NCBI GenBank assembly: GCA_964017235.1
Contig: OZ024936.1
Location: 51,697,028 to 51,761,027 of the forward strand
Source of the DNA: Sabellastarte sp. h YS-2021
Lineage: Eukaryota > Annelida > Polychaeta > Sabellida > Sabellidae
Reading direction: 5' to 3'
Length of the DNA stretch: 64,000 nucleotides
The notes beneath the pieces are model-generated. The model did no database searches. It was not told the DNA's origin and was given only the letters and a program-made list of their open reading frames with translations. The position numbers and the translations under genes were made by a program. Each line of letters starts with the position of its first letter. Position 1 is the first letter of the stretch. Positions 42,085 through 53,100 of the stretch are shown piece by piece.

Positions 42085-42215
42085 TATTATATAGATAATG
42101 GTCAAGTGGCGCTGCATTATGTAAACTTAATGGCCTGAGGCCCTGAAAGGGCCGAAGGGTCATTAAGGTTACATAATGCAAATGCCACAAGGAAATTACC
42201 TATTATAAAACCCTG
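42085..42215. mobile_element. short foldback MITE-like hairpin
   Basis: The inverted arms GCATTATGTAAACTTAATGG (42114) and TCATTAAGGTTACATAATGC (to 42179) surround an inner GGCCCTGAAAGGGCC hairpin. Weaker similarity extends to ATAGATAATGG and ACCTATTATA at the outer ends. Confidence 0.6.
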
Positions 42216-43675
42216 TAAATTAAAACCAATTTATTAATTCAAGAATTTAACACCTTGTACCAAATGATCAACCTAGACAATCTTGGCAATGTTTCCTTTG
42301 GTGTGCATACCATTTGGGGCTTTCACTAAATTAGTTCTATGGTTGTTTTTCTTATTTCAATACACAATCAACATTGTTTCACCATGTGTACAACTGGGAA
42401 AATAAAAGCTTGAAAAGTTTTAATATAATCTGACTGCCATAAAATTTAACCATGGATAATGATAATCGATAACATATGGATCTGTGACATACAGAAAGCA
42501 CTTTCCAGAAAAAAATTAGACTGCTTATTTAACAATGCTGTGGATAATTTGTTTCATGTTATTTTATTAATCTGTGTTTATTTTAAGACAGTAAGCTATT
42601 ATTTTTGTGTTTCAGTCATTGAAAGTACTAGAAACTGGAAAATTACTTACTTGTTTTATTTTGTGTTGAAGTTTTTGGGTTTCTCAAGATTTTTATTTTG
42701 TCTGCTTCTTTGTCTCTTAATTTGGAATCAAGGAAAATGCCTCCTGGAAAGATTGTCTCCTGGAAAAAGCCTAATAGAAAGAATGCCTACGCCACATTTT
42801 GTATTTCAGTAATACCTCCTATGAAAATTAATCCACAACATTAAGAACAAAATTCATTTCAACCACAAACAGTGTATCATTTTAGAAGTATATAACAAAC
42901 TGCAATAAGATAAATTAAAATCTTTGTTTTGAACTTAAAACATTGAAAATTTAAATCACATTTAAACCCAGCAGTAATGCATTTCAGTATTGCATTTTTG
43001 CAAATTTAAACCCAGCAGTAATGCATTTCAGTACTGCATTTTTGCACTATGTTTTTTCTCATTTTACTTGAGTAAATTTTGAGCCACTAAAAACATTCCT
43101 TTTAATATAGTATGCTGGGTTCGATTTTCACAGCGAGTTTGTTTGAAAGTTAGCTGCTCCTTTGATTAAGTTCACAGAAGATTATTGTAAAGTCAGATTA
43201 CAAAGAAATGCAAAGAATTAAAAAATATCCAACTTTATAAATTAAATTGCTTGTTTTGTATTTGTCAGGAGGTATTTTTTCAAGGTCGCATTTTTCCATG
43301 AGGTATTTTTCTATGAATGCTGAATGTCATTCAGATTGAAAAGACTTTGTAAATGTACCCACTGAACTAATTAATATGAAAGAAGTTGTGAAAAAATTTC
43401 AATATTGAATGCATTGTGCCGAGGATGACTGACAAATACTAAGTACCCTTTTGTTCTTGGCAGACTGGCCATTGAACTGAACCACAATCCACTGTTAGAA
43501 AATAATGTAGTGTTAACTCTCCATTACGCAAAAATAATGGAGAGTTGAGACAATGGAAGGGTGGCCTGTCTGGGTTTTATTTGGTATTATTTTATCTTTT
43601 TGGCGCAGTGGCAACCACAAACTCAAGATCATTGAAAATTGAACTGTTGAAAGGTCAGGACTTTTTTGTGGGTGG

Positions 43676-43700
43676 GTGTGTGTGTGTGTGTGTGTGTGTA
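43676..43700. repeat. (GT)n microsatellite
   Basis: About 12 GT units inside a copy of the dispersed CATAACC-type repeat. Confidence 0.9.
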
Positions 43701-43704
43701 CAGA

Positions 43705-43860
43705 GTATGATCTGGAACTTTCCCAAAATTCAAGCACTACTTCTTTTGGTCAAGCGCCATCAACATAAAAATTTCATCAAGATATTTCATTAGTTTTTGA
43801 GTAATCTGGAACACAAACAGGCAATAGATAAACTAACCACAAACATATCACCTCCTTAGT
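43705..43860 (+). repeat. dispersed CATAACC-type repeat
   Basis: GATCTGGAACTTTCCC, TTCTTTTGGTCAAGCGCC, TTTTTGAGTAATCTGGAACA and a CATATCACCTCCTTAG end. Confidence 0.65.
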
Positions 43861-44104
43861 TATCAGCCCAGAAATGTACAGATACCTTAATCTATATGCC
43901 TACCTTAATTTTTGACCAAATTGAATAATTGGTAACAAAGGAATTTAAATTGAGAACAGTATGTAGATTTTGTAATTCACTATCAATGTCAAAATTCAAG
44001 ATCTGAATCATTAATCATTGAAATCATTGGAAATTAAAATATATATATATAAACTAAAAACCACTTGTACAGGGCATACCTCTACCAGGATGTGTTTCAA
44101 AAAA

Positions 44105-44330
44105 ACTTTTTTTGTATCCAGGATATGACCCGGATCTTTCCCATAATGTATTCATTTTTTTCTTTTCTTTGGTCTGGCCTTCTTTTTTCTTTGGTCTGGC
44201 CTTGCCTACACAAAGAATTTTAGAAAGATCTGTTTGTTACTTCTGGAGATATTGTGGGCACAGACAACCTACGGACAGACAAATGAGCACACCCGACAAT
44301 AACATAACCTCCTCATGGGGGTACTAATGA
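44105..44330 (+). repeat. dispersed CATAACC-type repeat with internal duplication
   Basis: TTTGGTCTGGCCTT occurs twice in tandem (about 44168 and 44191), followed by CAGACAACCTACGGACAG and a CATAACCTCCTCATGGGGGT end. Confidence 0.7.
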
Positions 44331-45177
44331 GAAAAGTGTATTTAATCGTGTGTTTTATGTCAAAGAAGGTAAATATTAATGTTAACAGCAGCACATAAAT
44401 ATATACATACAAGTATTTCACATGAATACTAGACCTTGTGTAAGGTCCTACCTTAGTGCATTATGATTCTCTGAGAGCATTTCCTTCCAGAAGGAAGACT
44501 TCCAGTCAGAGTGTGAAATCCAGACTGGTATTAAATGCACTCATTCATTGTCCTAAAAAAACCCTGAAGTAACGACTTGTGAGCAAGTCTACATGAAAAC
44601 ATACACAAACACCTCAGGTGTAAATTTGTATCATATTTAAGTCCCCTAGAAGTGTACTTGGTTTCTGCAGTAAAATATATGTAGAAACATATGATTAACA
44701 TAATATCCTTGTTCATATATATTTATACATGTATATCATTTCGGACATGTGTGTTTTATCGAAGAATTGATACAAACATGTTATTGACATTATGTAAATG
44801 TTTTCACAATATGTATAGCTAGTTTACTGTACAGTTGTTCTTTATTGTAAGGAAATGTGTATACAAGCACATAAAACAAATACACCTATGAAAATGTAAT
44901 ACTTTACAACCAGCCCACTGCGCGGCCTATAAGTCACTCTAATTTTAAATTATTTAATTGTGTGAGGGTCACAGTTAATTGTTAAACAGAACCATTCGAC
45001 AGTTTACAGTCTAACAAGAAAGCATTAAGTCACTAGAAATTACATTGTCCACAAAAAATATTTTCTAATATTCCGGCCTTGTCAACTTAAATGTCCAATG
45101 GCTTTACATCTCTTCCCATTATTTTTTAAATATTTTGACTGGTATTATTTGAAAATGTGTAGCATATACAAACTTAT

Positions 45178-45515
45178 CTGCCACTGTGGCCTAGCAGGTA
45201 ACACACTTGTCTAGGAACTCAGAGGACGTGGGTTCAATCCCAGGTACAGGCAGATACATAGAGTCGGATGACCACTTAAAAATGCATGCGGTCCTCTGTC
45301 ATTGGGTCCTATCCCCAGTGACAGGTTAAAGAACCTCAAGGACGTTGATAAATGGTCATCCTTGAGCCTCTATCTTACAGTTAGGGTAATGTCAGTTACT
45401 TGTGAGTTGTGGCTGTACCTGTACAGTCGGAATGGTTAAATAGCTCTTTGAGTCCTGTAGTATATGGAGATAATGCACTGAGTATAAATTTATAATAATA
45501 ATAATAATAATAAAC
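45178..45515 (+). mobile_element. tRNA-derived SINE, family A (best copy)
   Basis: The head CTGCCACTGTGGCCTAGCAG and the B-box-like GGGTTCAATCCCAGG are tRNA-like. The body contains GGTCCTCTGTCATTGGGTCC, CTCAAGGACGTTGATAAATG and GAGTCCTGTAGTATATGGAG, and the tail is an (ATA)n run (45490-45513). Inverted copies are at 34600, 57745 and 63150. Confidence 0.85.
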
Positions 45516-46401
45516 TGATACAGCTAAAAGTTTATCTACAACATCTACAGTAAACTACATTACAAAATATTACATGCCTAGATAATAAGTGTAATAATTT
45601 AATAAGTAAACTAAACAGTTCCTATGATGAAACAAGCTAAGATTTGAAACATTTTGGATTCATGATATAAAACATGCCTGATAAAACAAAGGATTATGGG
45701 TCCCTAGTTACTAGTGCTTATATCCGGTTTCTGTGGCAAAAAATCGACTGAGAATTTCTACTTTCCTGAACAACATCTTGGTCTGTTACAGGTGTGCCTG
45801 TTACCAACAGAAAATTGATTATGTTTGGTGGAACAGGGGCATAAGGTACAAATTGACTGTTTCTGTGCCAATTTTAGAAGCCAAATTTAATCTCAAATTG
45901 TAGTCATTATTTAATAAAAAACAAACTGAAGTCATACATATAAGTCTGGCTTGTGTCTTTGTATATGTTCAACAAATGAACTTGGTGAGGAATTAAGTTT
46001 TATATATAGTTGTGCATATTTACCCAGTGTACAAAATTAACAACGGACTTGTATCTTTCCAGAAAAACAAGTTTAGATGGGCTATGTGCTGTAACTTTAA
46101 AAAAACCTTTTTGTACCGTTTTTCTTTAATTGCCGAAATTATTTCTGAACAAGCACCACCACAACTGATATTCTTGTCATTATAGAAAATAACATTAAAA
46201 GTAGTTACTCTTTAGCATTTGTCACTTGGTCAGTTTTAAAACTCATTATTGACTTAAGCTACATTGAACTATGGACTGGCAACTTGTGGTCTGTAACATT
46301 TTTAATTGTATTTCTGGTGGACATGGAAAGTTCTTATGTAAACTTTGTGAACTGAAGATTTACTTCATCACACACCAGGGCCTGAGGTGCTTGTTCCAAG
46401 G

Positions 46402-47128
46402 TCACTTTGGCCTCCATCCTTCATGTACAAATTTATGCATCTTGGCAATATCCAGCCTAGACATACCCAAGTCCTCCTGCAAGACACTGTCAGTCAGAGA
46501 AAGTAATAGGTTACCATCAATCATATTCTCTTCAAACTTCTCCACATACTTATCCAAGTGAAGTAGCTTCAGACAGTCACCCACCCCTTTCATGGTGATG
46601 TTTTTGAAATTCTTGGGCACATCCCCTATTTTGACATAGCCAGAGCCTTCTGTTGTTGCTTCTTTTTCCTCTTGCTTCTGCAACTGAGTTGCGTCATTTC
46701 GATCCAATTTCTTTGTATCTGCACCTGCTTTCACAGCCTCATCCACATTTTTGACATTATGGGATTTTGTTGGCCATGTTGGTTCCATACGATCAATAGG
46801 AATCTCTTCGTACACACCTTTGTCAAATATGGACACTCGCCTGCTTGTTTGCAATGACAATCTCTGGCTTTGGGTGTCAAAGGTTTGTTCCTGTGGCCAG
46901 TTCTGATAGCTGGTTTTATCACATGTGGACCAGGACCTTGTAATGTGCTTTAGTTTCACATCGTGTATCTGACCCGATGTTATTGGCATGCCTGGAGGTG
47001 AACCTGTGGTAAACGATTTGCACTTTGGTTCTTTGACAGTTTCTCTGTCATGCTTCTGGACTATGTGTTGACCTTGTACAGGTTGACCCTCAGTGACCCT
47101 TGGAAGCACTGGCGGGGGTTTGTGGTCT
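46402..47128 (-). CDS. CABIT/SAM gene last exon with SAM domain
   Basis: Acceptor TTTTTATGACAG; stop at 46404-46402. It encodes RDHKPPPVLPR, a polar middle, VYEEIPIDRMEP, a Lys/Glu-rich stretch and then the SAM domain from ITMKGVGDCLKLLHLDKYVE to HKFVHEGWRPK. The open frame continues upstream of the acceptor (to 47220), but the polypyrimidine-AG and phase match make 47128 the exon start. Confidence 0.9.
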
Positions 47129-50100
47129 CTGTCATAAAAAAAATGAAACATATTAGCACCATTTACATAAGTTAATGATCTGGAATATACAGAGGAAGAA
47201 ATATTTTGATATCTGCCCACACTTTTTATGATCTAAACAGGACACAGACAGACTGTATGGATAGGTCTTACCACTTTTGCATAAACAAGTTTCTACTTTT
47301 CGTAAGTACTTGAATAAACATCACAAATTAGAAATGGAAGTTGTTTTTATTTACTATTACCCATTACTATTGATATGCTTCATGACCAGTTTGTAACAAT
47401 TATTAGCATACACATGGAAAATGGTGGATGATAAAAGTAAAGCAGCTCCACCCATGCATGTTTTCAAATTTTCTAGAATTTTATCCTCATCCAGCATACT
47501 CAGATACTGATTGGACACCCCTAATGATATTATACTAATAAGGTACTCCTGAATTGTATTGGAATGACTTTGGTCCAGCACCTTACAATTTAAGTCACAG
47601 TACCTTTAAAATTGAAAGTGAAAGACAGCATCACAGGAAATATGAGTACATCTAATAATCAAAAATCTATTGACAAATAAATCTATATCCATTTTACAAC
47701 ATCTTTACAAAAATTTGAAAAAAAAAAACTTGTCGGGAACAGTTTCTTGTATGATGTTATAACCATGATTAAAACAATATGCAAGGAGTTGCCTCTTTAT
47801 ATTCCTTGTTGAATCACATGGTCTGCTCTGTTTTAGACAAAGATGTCAAAAGTATTTGATATTTAATAGACATTTTTCATTTCAATATTATTGATAGCCC
47901 TATGCCCCCGCTGTTAACGACACAATCTTATCCAATGTTAAATTATTTTCAAGCAGCAATTTTGCTTGATGCACCTTACCGTCTGCAAGAGCAGTGATTA
48001 AGCTCTATGGATTCAGATTGGATTTATATACAATGCCAATACCTGATGCTACATTTTGCTGGCTTTTCTGGCACTTTTGGCGGATCAGTTTTTGGCTTGG
48101 TTGTCGATCTCGTCCTTCTTACAATGGCCTGAAATATCAGAAGATTATTTTATCGGATAAGTTTTGATCTGAGTTTGCAAATGTTACAAAGTTTTATTAT
48201 TTACCACAAGCTGTTTTTGTCCTTTTTTGGTATTTATCTGTAAAACTTAACGTTGTGCATGTTTTCAAATTTGTCACTCATGAAGATTAACAATAACATA
48301 CTTGTGCTACATACTCGATTTTACACCAAAAACTTAAGGGAAAAAACAGTGAATTGAAAACATTGGATAAAATATTAAACAACAAATAAAACGAATACTT
48401 CTCCTTTGACCTCATGGGCTTTTATTTGACGGTATTTTACAACTGAATCAAAGAAATGAAAGAAACCAGTCCGAAGTAGTTAAGTACCACCAACCTGACT
48501 ACAGGCAATGATAGACCTTGGCTCAAGGTATGTGTATTCAGTGTCTGCTGTGTTAGCTGCCAGTTCTGTATACAACATGATCTCTAAATAAAACATGTGA
48601 TAGAAAAACATCATCCAAGAGAATTTATCAATCAATCCACCATGATCCACAAAATCAACAAATTGATCAATCAAACAAACAATAGATGAACCAATCAATC
48701 CAAAAGTTCATGCAAGATACAAAAATACATTAAGCAATAGATCTACATTAACAAACATCATAGATGCCTGTTCAGTCAGTAAACTGACCTGTGTCTTCAA
48801 ATTGACTTGAACTTAGATCATACTTACCTGTGTTCACATATTAGTTGAAAATTTTCATGAGATTATACTTGCCTATATTTGTATCAATTTACTGAGATTA
48901 TACTAGACTGTGTTTGCTATTAATTGTAAGTTTACTTGGATTATGCATGCCTGTGTCCACTTATTAAATGGAAATTTACTTGGATTATACTTGCCTGTGT
49001 CCACTTATTAATTTTAAATATCTCTGATTATACTGTTCAAAATACAACTGTAAACTTAATCAGATTTTATGTTTCTGTATTGAAACATTATTGCTAACTT
49101 ACCAGGATTTCCAGGCAGGGTTTTATTGGAGTCTATGTTGATTTTGTTGTGGTAGGTTCCAATGAGTTTGTGGAAATTTTCCTTACTGCCATGTTTCAGA
49201 CCTTTAGCTATGTGGAACTTGATACTCAGAAAGAGAGGTATGTACACTGGAATGTGCTATATTTCTCCTGTATGTAAGGCAACAAAACATTTCTGAAAAC
49301 ATTTCTTGAATCAGTCACCATAAGCCAATAGCATATGGTAAGACAGTTGTGAATTTACAATGTCACTTGACATTAATTTATTTTGGTTTAAAGTCACTTT
49401 CAAACCATTCAACCTATGTTATATTAATCATTTGTAGATCTAAAGACAGAGGAACCAGTACATACTAGTTGGTCAAGATTATGCACTGTAAATTGCTGGC
49501 TTCAGTGTGCAACAAACAACTTTCTCACAGAGTCCTGTCTGCGGTTCAAACCGATGACGTCAGAGGTGGGAGGTGAGTGTATATCTTGAATCAGTCAGTT
49601 ACCTCCTTAAAAGCACTCACCATATCACACGGGTGATTGAATATCGTTCTGACTAAATAGTGACTTAGAGTCTGCTTTTAAGATTAAATGCTATAAAAGT
49701 TGATTAGAATATAATTAGTAAATAAACTGCTGTGACACTGATTGTATTACATGTCATTTTGTGATTGCGTTTTTCTTTAAATGAAATATCTCCATATAAA
49801 ACAAGTTTTAATTATAGTCCATTCAGATCCTTTACCAAGGTTTGCTTGCTATATTGAATGAACTCAATGAGAGTCACACCCAAATAGGCCAGTTTGAGGT
49901 GAGATTATAACTTTTTTTCTGTTGCTCACTATGTGATTCCTAATGCCCCCTTTCATTCTACAGGCAGTATGTCCCGGGGTTACAGGTGTTCCTCAGTAAC
50001 CCCACCTCCCAGGTCACATTTGGCAAAATGACCATGTCGTTTAAATATTGTCTAGATTCGTATGCGACTTTGTGTCACAAAGGTGTATTACACCAAAAGA

Positions 50101-53100
50101 CGACCAATTCACAACCTTATACACAGCGTGGACCACACCTTCGGTTACCGTTGCAAGACATATATCTGTGCATGCTCTCTTGCTTATGCATTTCCATTGG
50201 TTCCAAAATCAGAGGCGGAAATTTTAAACATTTTAAAACTTCCATAGTATGCGCAAGGTAATGGATGGTTTGCCACTGACTCGCAAGTTTGCAAATAAAT
50301 GGCAGACAGTGATCCAAGGACACAGATGTTTCACCGAACACGGGTCACCATGGGTGATACCACCTGCAGTGTGAAAGGAGAATAAGTTTTCTGTCATTCA
50401 TGTTGTTTTCAATATAAAATTATCTCTCACAGAAACCATCATGTCTATGGTCAGGAGCAAATTCATCCACAAATCTACATGTGTTCTTACACAAACAAGA
50501 ACATTTCTTTGACTTATAATTATTATTTAATTTATCTTATCCTTTCTTTCATCCACAAGACTCTTTGTAAAAATTTGATAGCTTTTTTCACTTTCTTTTT
50601 CAATCAATATTTGAAATTAGAAGACAAGGTAGCATTCTGAGTGAGGATGAATGCCAAAAATGGTATATAGTTAAATAAATTGATTGGGTGTATTGCTCCA
50701 ATATTCCACATCCACCACCTTTCGCACTTCTTTCTGTGTTCAGGATTAGGTGTGTTGTATTTTAGAGTACACCGTTCCAATATTGAGAATCTCAGATCTC
50801 TCACAGTATGCCCTTTGTCTGTAAAATGTTTAGACACTGGGGTGATTCTGTTCTCCTTTGGTTTTTTCACTGAGAGAATATGTTCATACATTCTTGATCT
50901 GAATGCTCGGCCAGTTTCGCCCACATAATATTTATTACATTTCTTGCAGGTAATAAGATATACTATGTCACTGAGCTCACAACTTATTAAGTTTGGTAAT
51001 TTATTAAGTTTGTGCACCTTCTGAAACCCACAATTGGTTTGTCACTGAATGTGTGAACACAGTCATTACTGTGTTCAATAATGTTCCAGTTGTTATGAAT
51101 GAACCCACGAATATCAGGATTCATTGGGTTAAATTTGGTTACCATTACAGGTGTTTTAATTTCTTGCTTATCTTTAACTGTTAGTAGGTCTTTTTGTGAG
51201 TACCTAGCCACTCTGAGCATATGTTTCTTTAAGCTTTTCAATGGGTAACCTCTTTTGACATAATGTTGAATCATCTCAAGCCCATGACTAATGAAGTCTT
51301 CATTTTTGGTACAAATCCTACGAATTCTAAGGAATTGCCCAAATGGTCCTTTAGTGTGACAGGGTCTGTGATGGGCTGAAGTGTGATGTAAATACAGATA
51401 TGTGTGTCTATTGGTTTCTCAAATAGAGTTGTATAGAGCTTTCTGGCACTGTCTATTTTAACAGTAGTGTCTAGAAAATCAATCGAGTTTTCACTGTGTT
51501 CATGAGTGAATTTGATTTTTGGATGGATGCTATTTAGGTATGTGATGAATTTTTGTAATTCATCAAGGCCATGGGTCCATATCTTGAATATGTCATCAAT
51601 GAATCTAAGCCATAATAATGGTTTTTTGTCCCATCCTTCTAGAGCATTGGTCTCAAATCTGCCCATGAACAAATTAGCATAGTTTGGTGCCACGCCTGTT
51701 CCCAGGCAGTCCCTCCTATTTGTAAGTAATGTTCATCATTGAATGTAAAGTTCATACTTTGTAGTACTAATTTCAGTAGTTCCAACAGGTATGGGGTGAT
51801 GGGGTCCTTAGTTCTATCTTTTCTTAGATGGCTCGCCACAGCAATAATCCCTTCATGATTTGTGATATTGGTGTATAGTGAGGAGACATCCAAAGTGACT
51901 AGTAGGGCCCCTTCAGGAATTTTGTCCATTTCCAATAATCTACTGATAAAGTGCTGAGTATCCCTTACATAAGATTTTGTATGAGGCACATATCCTTTTA
52001 TATGTGCATCCACAAACTTACTGATGTTACAAGTGGGATGCCCTATTGAGCTACAGATGGGTCTCCCTGGTACCTGTTTTTTATGCATTTTCGGTAATAA
52101 GTAGAATCTCCCAGCTTTGGGATTTTTTATGTTCAGGAACTCAAAATTCTTTTCTGTTATGAGTTTGAGGTTTTTCATCTGAGTTAGGACTTTGCAGATC
52201 TTGTCAGAGATTTTTTCAGTGGGGTCCTCTCTGATTTTAGTGTAGAAGTTAGGGTCACTGAGTTGTCTGTAGCCTTCACGAAGATAGTCAGTTGTATTCA
52301 TTATTACAACTGCTGATCCTTTATCAGCCTTTTTAATAACAATCTCAGCATTTTTCCTTAATTCCATCAAACCTTCCCACTGTTCCTTAGTGAGGTTGTG
52401 TTGGTGGTTAGGTTTTAACTTACTTTTAAGTAAGTCTATTTTAAAAGCTCTTTTGTAAGTGTCTAATGTTCTATTTGGGGGGTTGGGTTTCCAAGATGAT
52501 TTGTTCTTGAAGGGTTGATGTATCTCTTTGTAGGGGTCAACATTATCCTCCAGAGAGTCTGCGTTCTGATCTCTGGCATTTTCATTCATAAAGTCAATGA
52601 TACTCTGATTCATGTTCGTTTCAGTAGTGTCATCTTTTGGAGTGAAGAATTGCATTAGTTCCAGTCTTCTGTGGAACTCTTTAAAGTCATCCCAAATCTG
52701 GGATTTATCTGGGGCACCTGGTATTGGGCAGAAGGTGAGGCCTTTCTCCAGGGCAGAGACTTGGTGTTCAGTGAGAGTTATTTTGGATAGGTTTATGACA
52801 TTTTGGCCAATATAGCTATCAAATTTGGTACCTGTGGGTAGAATACCTGGTGTGGCATTCATAGCAGCCAGTTCAATTTGTTCTTTTAAGTTCGCCATAT
52901 TTAGAAAGATGAAAACTATTGAGTATGTTCTATAAGGTAGTTTTTATTGAGTGCAATTACACCTGTGCAATGTTATGCTGTACATGTGTGTGTAAAACAT
53001 AGGTAAGGCTAATTATGTGAAGTGCTTAACCATATTGAGTTAGTATTTTATTTTAACAGTTTCTTGAGTTGTAGCACAAACTGTTGCATGTTGTCAGGTT

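Larger units (their letters stand above)
38541..46401. other. intergenic region between convergent host genes
   Basis: Apart from the LINE fragment, dispersed repeats, MITE-like hairpin and SINE listed separately, I see no exon. The open frame at 42459-42812 is AT-rich, hydrophobic and without a motif, and is best read as chance. Confidence 0.6.

Noticed and set aside
42459-42812. 117-codon + ORF
   Set aside because: AT-rich, hydrophobic, no motif, no splice context; chance ORF.
52612-52815. + strand ORFs opposite the PLE (also 54831-55034, 55241-55675)
   Set aside because: Shadows of the - strand RT and ORF1 reading frames.
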